10,167 nt of DNA from SZUA-252 sp035716005 (GTDB lineage: Bacteria > Eisenbacteria > RBG-16-71-46 > SZUA-252), in assembly GCA_035716005.1 (NCBI GenBank), contig DASTKG010000127.1:1-10167 (forward strand), read 5' to 3'. The position numbers were made by a program, and so were the translations under genes. Shown one piece after another: positions 6,616-10,167 of the stretch (positions are counted from its first letter, which is position 1; each line of letters starts with the position of its first letter). The notes under the pieces are model-generated. The model did no database searches. It saw only the letters and a program-made list of their open reading frames with translations, and was not told where the DNA came from.

Positions 6616-8112
6616 CTAGCCTCTTTCGGCCCTTCGAGCGATCCCCCGCAGCATCCCCCCGAACACCAGGGCGTGAAGCGGCACCAGGGCGTACCAGTAG
6701 AGGCGCCCGAACAGGCCTCGGGGATCGAAGATCGCGGTCTGGCGGATCTCCACCTCCCCGGGCCCCGCGTCCGCGACCTCGAATTGGAGCCAGGCCCGCC
6801 CGGGGAGCCTCATCTCGGCCCGGAGTCTCAAGAGCCGTGGGGGCTCGCACGCCTCCACCCGCCAGAAGTCGACCGTGTCACCCGGGCGAAGAAGCTCCGG
6901 ATCCCTTCGGCCTCGCCGGAGCCCGGGTCCGCCGACGAAGATGTCGAGGATGCCGCGGAGCCACCAGAGCCAGCCGCCGAAGTACCAGCCGTTCCCCCCA
7001 CCGATCCGCTCTATGGGCAGAAACGCCGATTCGGCCGTGGAGCGAACACGCAACGCGCGTGAATCGACCACGCGCGTCCGATACGTCTTCGCCGCGGCGC
7101 GCTCCTCCCACGCGAACGTGTCGCACCAGCGCGTCTCGGCGAAATCGCGGTCCTCGTTCTCGAGCGCGCGACGCACCGCTTCGCGGAGCCCGCGAGGCTT
7201 CACGCCGAAGACCCGGAGCGCGCGATCGTCGCGCACCACGGTTTCGTTCCGCACGCCTTCGATGAGCGCGCGGCCGACAGGGGCGTAGAGCGGCGTGATG
7301 AGCCGGAGCCAGAGACTCGAGAGGGTCGGCGTCAGGAACGGCACCGGGATCATGAGCCGGCGAAGCCCGCGCTGGCGCGAGTACTCCTGCATCACTCCGA
7401 GATACGACGTGCGGTCGGCGCCTCCGATCTCGAAGACGCCCCGCACGTCCGCCGGCGCGTCGAGCGCCTCGAGAAGGTAGGCGAGCACGTCCTCGATCGC
7501 GATCGGCTGCGCGGGCGTGCGGACCCAGCGCGGCGTCACCATCACCGGAAGCCGCTCCGAAAGCGCGCGGACCATCTCGAACGAGAAGGAGCCCGAACCG
7601 ATGATGATGGAGGCGCGGAACTCGACGACCGGCACGCCCGAGGCGGCGAGGACGCGTCCGACTTCCTGCCTGCTCGCGAGGTGATCGGAGAGTTCCGTCT
7701 CGCCCCCCAGTCCGCCGAGGTAGACGATCCGTCGCACGCCCGCCGCGCGGGCCGCCGCGCCGAACGCCTCCGCCGCGGCGCGGTCTTCCTCGACGAAATG
7801 CCCCGCGGTCCCCATGGAGTGAACCAGGTAGTAGGCGGTGGTCACGCCGGCGAAGGCGGGAGCCAGCGTCGCGGGCACGGAGACGTCGCCGGCCACGACC
7901 TCGGTGCCGGCCGCGACGCGAGGGCGGAGCGCCTCCGGATGGCGCGTGAGACAGCGGACGCGGAGGCCGCGCGCTTCCAGCCGAGGGAGGAGTCGTCCGC
8001 CGACGTAGCCGGTGGCGCCGGTGAGAAGGACCGATTCGCGCTTCGATTCCATCGGATCGGCGGTTCGACCCGCCCCGGCGGTCTCCACGCCCGCGGACTC
8101 CGCGCCGGTCAT
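6616..8112 (-). CDS. NAD(P)-dependent SDR oxidoreductase with C-terminal DUF2867 domain (YbjT-like)
   Basis: A protein of 498 residues, close to the usual length for SDR-DUF2867 proteins. The N-terminal half is an atypical SDR Rossmann domain with the nucleotide-binding motif GATGYVGGR at 32-40, followed by YYLVHSMG and RIVYLGGLGG strands. The C-terminal part (about 340-495) matches the DUF2867 pattern, rich in Trp and Gly (GGGNGWYFGGWLWWLRGILD) and ending GLFGRLYWYALVPLHALVFGGM. The start ATG 8112 overlaps the sigma-B stop as ATGA, implying translational coupling. ATG 8052 (residue 21) fits the family N-terminus better but has no Shine-Dalgarno. The substrate is unknown. In other bacteria this family often sits beside photolyase genes in light-response clusters, as it nearly does here. 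Confidence 0.92.
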   Translation of the reverse strand: MTGAESAGVETAGAGRTADPMESKRESVLLTGATGYVGGRLLPRLEARGLRVRCLTRHPEALRPRVAAGTEVVAGDVSVPATLAPAFAGVTTAYYLVHSMGTAGHFVEEDRAAAEAFGAAARAAGVRRIVYLGGLGGETELSDHLASRQEVGRVLAASGVPVVEFRASIIIGSGSFSFEMVRALSERLPVMVTPRWVRTPAQPIAIEDVLAYLLEALDAPADVRGVFEIGGADRTSYLGVMQEYSRQRGLRRLMIPVPFLTPTLSSLWLRLITPLYAPVGRALIEGVRNETVVRDDRALRVFGVKPRGLREAVRRALENEDRDFAETRWCDTFAWEERAAAKTYRTRVVDSRALRVRSTAESAFLPIERIGGGNGWYFGGWLWWLRGILDIFVGGPGLRRGRRDPELLRPGDTVDFWRVEACEPPRLLRLRAEMRLPGRAWLQFEVADAGPGEVEIRQTAIFDPRGLFGRLYWYALVPLHALVFGGMLRGIARRAERG

Positions 8113-8843
8113 GCCTCGCCGATCTCCCTCTTCAACCACCGGCGCGCGAAGGACCAATCGGCCTCGGCCGTCTGCTCCGAGACGCCCAACAGATAGGCGA
8201 TCTCCGTCGGCGTCAGCCCCGCGAAGAGCCTCATCTCCGTGACGCCGGCCGCGCGCGCGTCCCGCTTCGCCAACCTCTCGAAGGCGTCGCCGAGGACGAC
8301 GAGATCGAACGTCGTGGTTCCAGGGACGATGACTTCCTGATCGATCACGACACGCCGCCAGGCGCTGCCACGCTTGGAGGCGCGATGGGTGCGGGCTTGG
8401 TCGACCAGGAGCTGGCGCATGGCGCGCGCCGCGATCCGAAGGAAGCGGGCGCGGTCGCTCCAGTCGACCCGGGAGCGGTCGATGAGCCGGAGGTAGATTT
8501 CTTGTAGGAGAGCCGCCGGCGCGACGGTGTAGTCGGGGCGCTCGCTCCGGGCGGCGCGCTCCGCCACGCCGTGGAGCTCTCCGTCGATGAGCGTATGGAG
8601 CTGCTCCTGGCTCTCCTCGCGCTCGGCGCGCGACTTCGATCGCGCTCCGAGGAGAATCCGGGTCGATTCCGTTCGACGCTGCTTGTCCGACGGCTTGTTC
8701 AGTGGCGGATCCTCCCTCGAGGCGGCGGGCCAGGCGTGGAGTGTACCCGAGTCGGGCGGCCGGGAACCGAGCCATCGGGGCGGGAGTCGCGCGGCGGCGG
8801 TCGCGTATACTCGATCCCTCGACATGACACCGACCCCCGCCAT
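8109..8843 (-). CDS. ECF-type RNA polymerase sigma factor (sigma-B), coupled to the SDR gene
   Basis: The span is the longest form, from ATG 8843 (244 residues). That start, and ATG 8825, would overlap the divergent photolyase start. CTG 8702, giving 197 residues, is the likelier start. Region 2 is recognisable (APAALLQEIYLRL, then ARFLRIAARAMRQLLVDQAR), as is the region 4 helix-turn-helix (GLTPTEIAYLLGVSEQTAEADW). It aligns without gaps to sigma-A, about 57% identical by hand count. At the region 2.2 position it has A-P-A (codons 8522-8514) where sigma-A and the family consensus keep Thr, so it lacks that candidate phosphosite. The partner gene is an SDR oxidoreductase and not a kinase. Its target promoters are unknown; the divergent photolyase is an obvious candidate. 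Confidence 0.93.
   Translation of the reverse strand: MAGVGVMSRDRVYATAAARLPPRWLGSRPPDSGTLHAWPAASREDPPLNKPSDKQRRTESTRILLGARSKSRAEREESQEQLHTLIDGELHGVAERAARSERPDYTVAPAALLQEIYLRLIDRSRVDWSDRARFLRIAARAMRQLLVDQARTHRASKRGSAWRRVVIDQEVIVPGTTTFDLVVLGDAFERLAKRDARAAGVTEMRLFAGLTPTEIAYLLGVSEQTAEADWSFARRWLKREIGEA
8700..8717 (-). promoter_or_regulatory. Shine-Dalgarno and likely CTG start of sigma-B
   Basis: On the minus strand AGGGAGG (8717-8711) is followed by 8 nt and then CTG (8702-8700). No ATG, GTG or TTG lies in frame between here and the conserved domain. Residue count to TRILLGAR (14) and total length (197) equal those of sigma-A started at its own CTG. Confidence 0.5.
8740..8756 (-). promoter_or_regulatory. 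Possible sigma-B promoter -10 with adjoining palindrome
   Basis: TACACT (8745-8740) matches four of six bases of TATAAT. It abuts CCCGACTCGGG (8756-8746), a perfect 5-bp inverted repeat around one base. Transcription from here would begin near 8733, about 30 nt before the CTG start and downstream of both ATG codons at 8843 and 8825. No good -35 is visible at 17-bp spacing. Confidence 0.25.
8763..8788 (+). promoter_or_regulatory. Possible ECF-type promoter of the photolyase
   Basis: GGAACC (8763-8768), 17 nt, then GTC (8786-8788) resembles the general GGAAC...GTC pattern of ECF-dependent promoters. It points toward the photolyase and would leave a leader of about 28 nt. The motif is short and the match could be chance. 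Confidence 0.2.
8806..8811 (+). promoter_or_regulatory. Possible -10 element (TATACT) of the photolyase
   Basis: TATACT matches five of six bases of TATAAT, 12 bp before the photolyase ATG. A start site near 8818 would leave only about six nucleotides of leader, which agrees with the lack of a Shine-Dalgarno before the ATG. No -35 is evident. Confidence 0.3.
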
Positions 8844-10167
8844 CCGCGTCCGCGCCCTTCGCGAGGCATCGCCCCGCCTCGACGCCGACTACGTCCTCTA
8901 CTGGATGGTCATGGCGCGGCGGCCGGGGTGGAATTTCGCCCTGCAGCGCGCCGTGGAGTGGGCCGAACGCCTCGGGAAGCCGCTCGTCGTGCTCGAGGCG
9001 CTCCGCTGCGATTACCCGTGGGCGTGCGACCGATTCCACCGTTTCATCCTCGATGGAATGTCCGCGAACGCGCGGGCCTTCGCCGGGAAGCGGCTCCTCT
9101 ACTACCCTTACGTCGAGCCTTCGCGCGGAGCGGGCAAGGGGCTGGTCGCCGCGCTCGCGGCGCGGGCGGCGGTCGTGGTGACCGACGACTTCCCCGCCTT
9201 CATGATCCCGCGCATGACCGAGGCGGCCGCGCGGCGGATCGACACGCGCGTGGAGGCGGTCGATTCGAACGGGCTCTACCCGATGCGCGCGACCGACGTC
9301 GTCTTCCCGACGGCGTACGCGTTCCGGCGCCATCTGCAGCGGGCGCTCCATCAGCATCTCCGGGAATTCCCCGCGGCCGATCCTCTCGACGGCGCGCGCT
9401 TTCCGGCGGCGCCGGTCATCCCGGCGGAGATCGCTCCGCGCTGGCCCCCCGCCTCTTCCGCGCTCCTGCAAGGAGACGCCGCGGCCCTCGCCGCGCTCCC
9501 GCTCGACCATTCGGTCGGCGTGGCGGCGATGCGAGGCGGAGCGGATGCCGCGGCCGGCGTCGCGGAGCGCTTCATCACCGAGCGCCTCGACCGCTACCCC
9601 GAGGACCGGAACGAACCGGAGATCGACGGGACGAGCGGGCTCTCGCCCTACCTCCACTTCGGCCACGCGTCGGCGCACCAGGTTTTCGAGGCCGTCGCTC
9701 GGCACGAAGGATGGACCGCCGATCGGCTCGCCGTGAAATCGTCCGGCCAACGAGCCGGATGGTGGGGCATGAGCGAGGCGGCGGAGGCGTTTCTCGATCA
9801 GCTGGTGACCTGGCGCGAACTCGGCTACAACTTCTGCGCCCACCGCGACGACTACGACCGCTACGAATCGCTCCCCGAGTGGGCGAGGCGCACGCTGGAG
9901 AAACACGCCGGCGATCCAAGGCCGCGCGTCTATTCGATCGACGATCTCGAAGCGGCGCGCACGCACGATCCCCTCTGGAACGCCGCGATGAACCAGCTCA
10001 AGCGCGAGGGGTGGTTCCACAACTATCTGCGCATGCTCTGGGGGAAGAAGATTCTCGAATGGTCGGCCACGCCGCGCGACGCGCTCGCGGCGATGATCCA
10101 CCTCATGAACAAGTGGTCGCTCGACGGCCGGAACCCGAATTCGTACACTGGCTACTTCTGGACGCTC
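8824..10167 (+). CDS. phr: Class II-like deoxyribodipyrimidine (CPD) photolyase; 3' end outside window
   Basis: The first 448 residues, open to the window edge; by comparison with class II enzymes roughly 40 are missing. By family knowledge it uses FAD and light to split cyclobutane pyrimidine dimers in DNA. The alpha/beta antenna domain opens with YVLYWMVMARRPGWNFALQ, which lacks the usual RDQR of class II proteins and marks a divergent subgroup. FAD-domain motifs are strong: RNEPEIDG then GLSPYLHFG (about 272-280), WRELGYNFC (330-338), THDPLWNAA and MLWGKKILEW, and LDGRNPNSYTGYFWTL at the edge. The three tryptophans of the class II electron-transfer chain appear present as W385, W406 and W413, with the same spacing (21 and 7) as W360, W381 and W388 of the Methanosarcina enzyme. 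ATG 8824 is the only suitable start before the conserved YWM motif. The gene diverges from sigma-B. Confidence 0.93.
   Translation, partial: MTPTPAIRVRALREASPRLDADYVLYWMVMARRPGWNFALQRAVEWAERLGKPLVVLEALRCDYPWACDRFHRFILDGMSANARAFAGKRLLYYPYVEPSRGAGKGLVAALAARAAVVVTDDFPAFMIPRMTEAAARRIDTRVEAVDSNGLYPMRATDVVFPTAYAFRRHLQRALHQHLREFPAADPLDGARFPAAPVIPAEIAPRWPPASSALLQGDAAALAALPLDHSVGVAAMRGGADAAAGVAERFITERLDRYPEDRNEPEIDGTSGLSPYLHFGHASAHQVFEAVARHEGWTADRLAVKSSGQRAGWWGMSEAAEAFLDQLVTWRELGYNFCAHRDDYDRYESLPEWARRTLEKHAGDPRPRVYSIDDLEAARTHDPLWNAAMNQLKREGWFHNYLRMLWGKKILEWSATPRDALAAMIHLMNKWSLDGRNPNSYTGYFWTL

Noticed and set aside
5539..7062. Plus-strand open frame of 507 codons opposite sigma-A and the SDR end
   Set aside because: Pro/Arg/Gly-rich, crosses two real genes on the other strand, no recognisable domain.
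8740..8745. GTGTAC near the photolyase as a LitR/CarH-type light-regulator operator
   Set aside because: Only one half-site-like match is present; I could not find a second copy at suitable spacing.
6616..10101. A minus-strand open frame of 1161 codons extending the SDR gene across sigma-B and the photolyase
   Set aside because: Only residues from ATG 8112 onward match a known family. The upstream part is Arg- and Gly-rich with no recognisable domain and lies antisense to two clear genes, as expected in high-GC DNA.

Overview
The window is about 10.2 kb of dense, GC-rich bacterial DNA with short intergenic gaps. It holds six protein genes and no RNA gene, insertion sequence or CRISPR array that I can see. 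Three features point to a large-genome, signalling-rich environmental bacterium: ECF sigma factors of the Acidobacteria/Planctomycetes type (the 'HTLxPTALxHExYLRL' family), a one-TM serine/threonine kinase with kinesin-light-chain-like TPRs, and an exported subtilase-fold protein with Calx-beta and Ig-like repeats. Eisenbacteria, Gemmatimonadota, Acidobacteriota and Planctomycetota all fit; I cannot choose among them from the sequence.

Layout. Five genes are read on the minus strand. In transcription order (right to left) they are an ECF sigma factor (here sigma-B, stop at 8109), an SDR/DUF2867 oxidoreductase (8112 to 6616), a second ECF sigma factor (sigma-A, stop at 5863), a membrane Ser/Thr kinase with TPRs (5866 to 3107), and an exported subtilase-like protein that runs off the left edge (2925 to beyond 1). 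A class II photolyase is read divergently on the plus strand from 8824 and runs off the right edge.

How they fit together. There are two tandem 'sigma factor + partner' modules. In each, the sigma stop codon overlaps the partner start codon by 4 bp (GTGA or ATGA), with the same GGGAGATCGG string six bases before the start. The two sigma factors are paralogues, about 57% identical by hand count and gap-free. The kinase-linked sigma-A has T-P-T where ordinary ECF factors have the acidic region 2.2 motif; the oxidoreductase-linked sigma-B has A-P-A. This suggests sigma-A is controlled by phosphorylation and sigma-B is not. The SDR/DUF2867 gene beside a photolyase suggests a light or UV stress role for the right half.

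The most unusual gene is the subtilase homologue. The fold and ORF are intact, but Asp, His and Ser of the catalytic triad are all Gly and the oxyanion-hole Asn is Thr, so it should be a pseudoprotease. A second oddity is that both sigma genes appear to start at CTG: each has a good Shine-Dalgarno before an in-frame CTG, and each then encodes exactly 197 residues.
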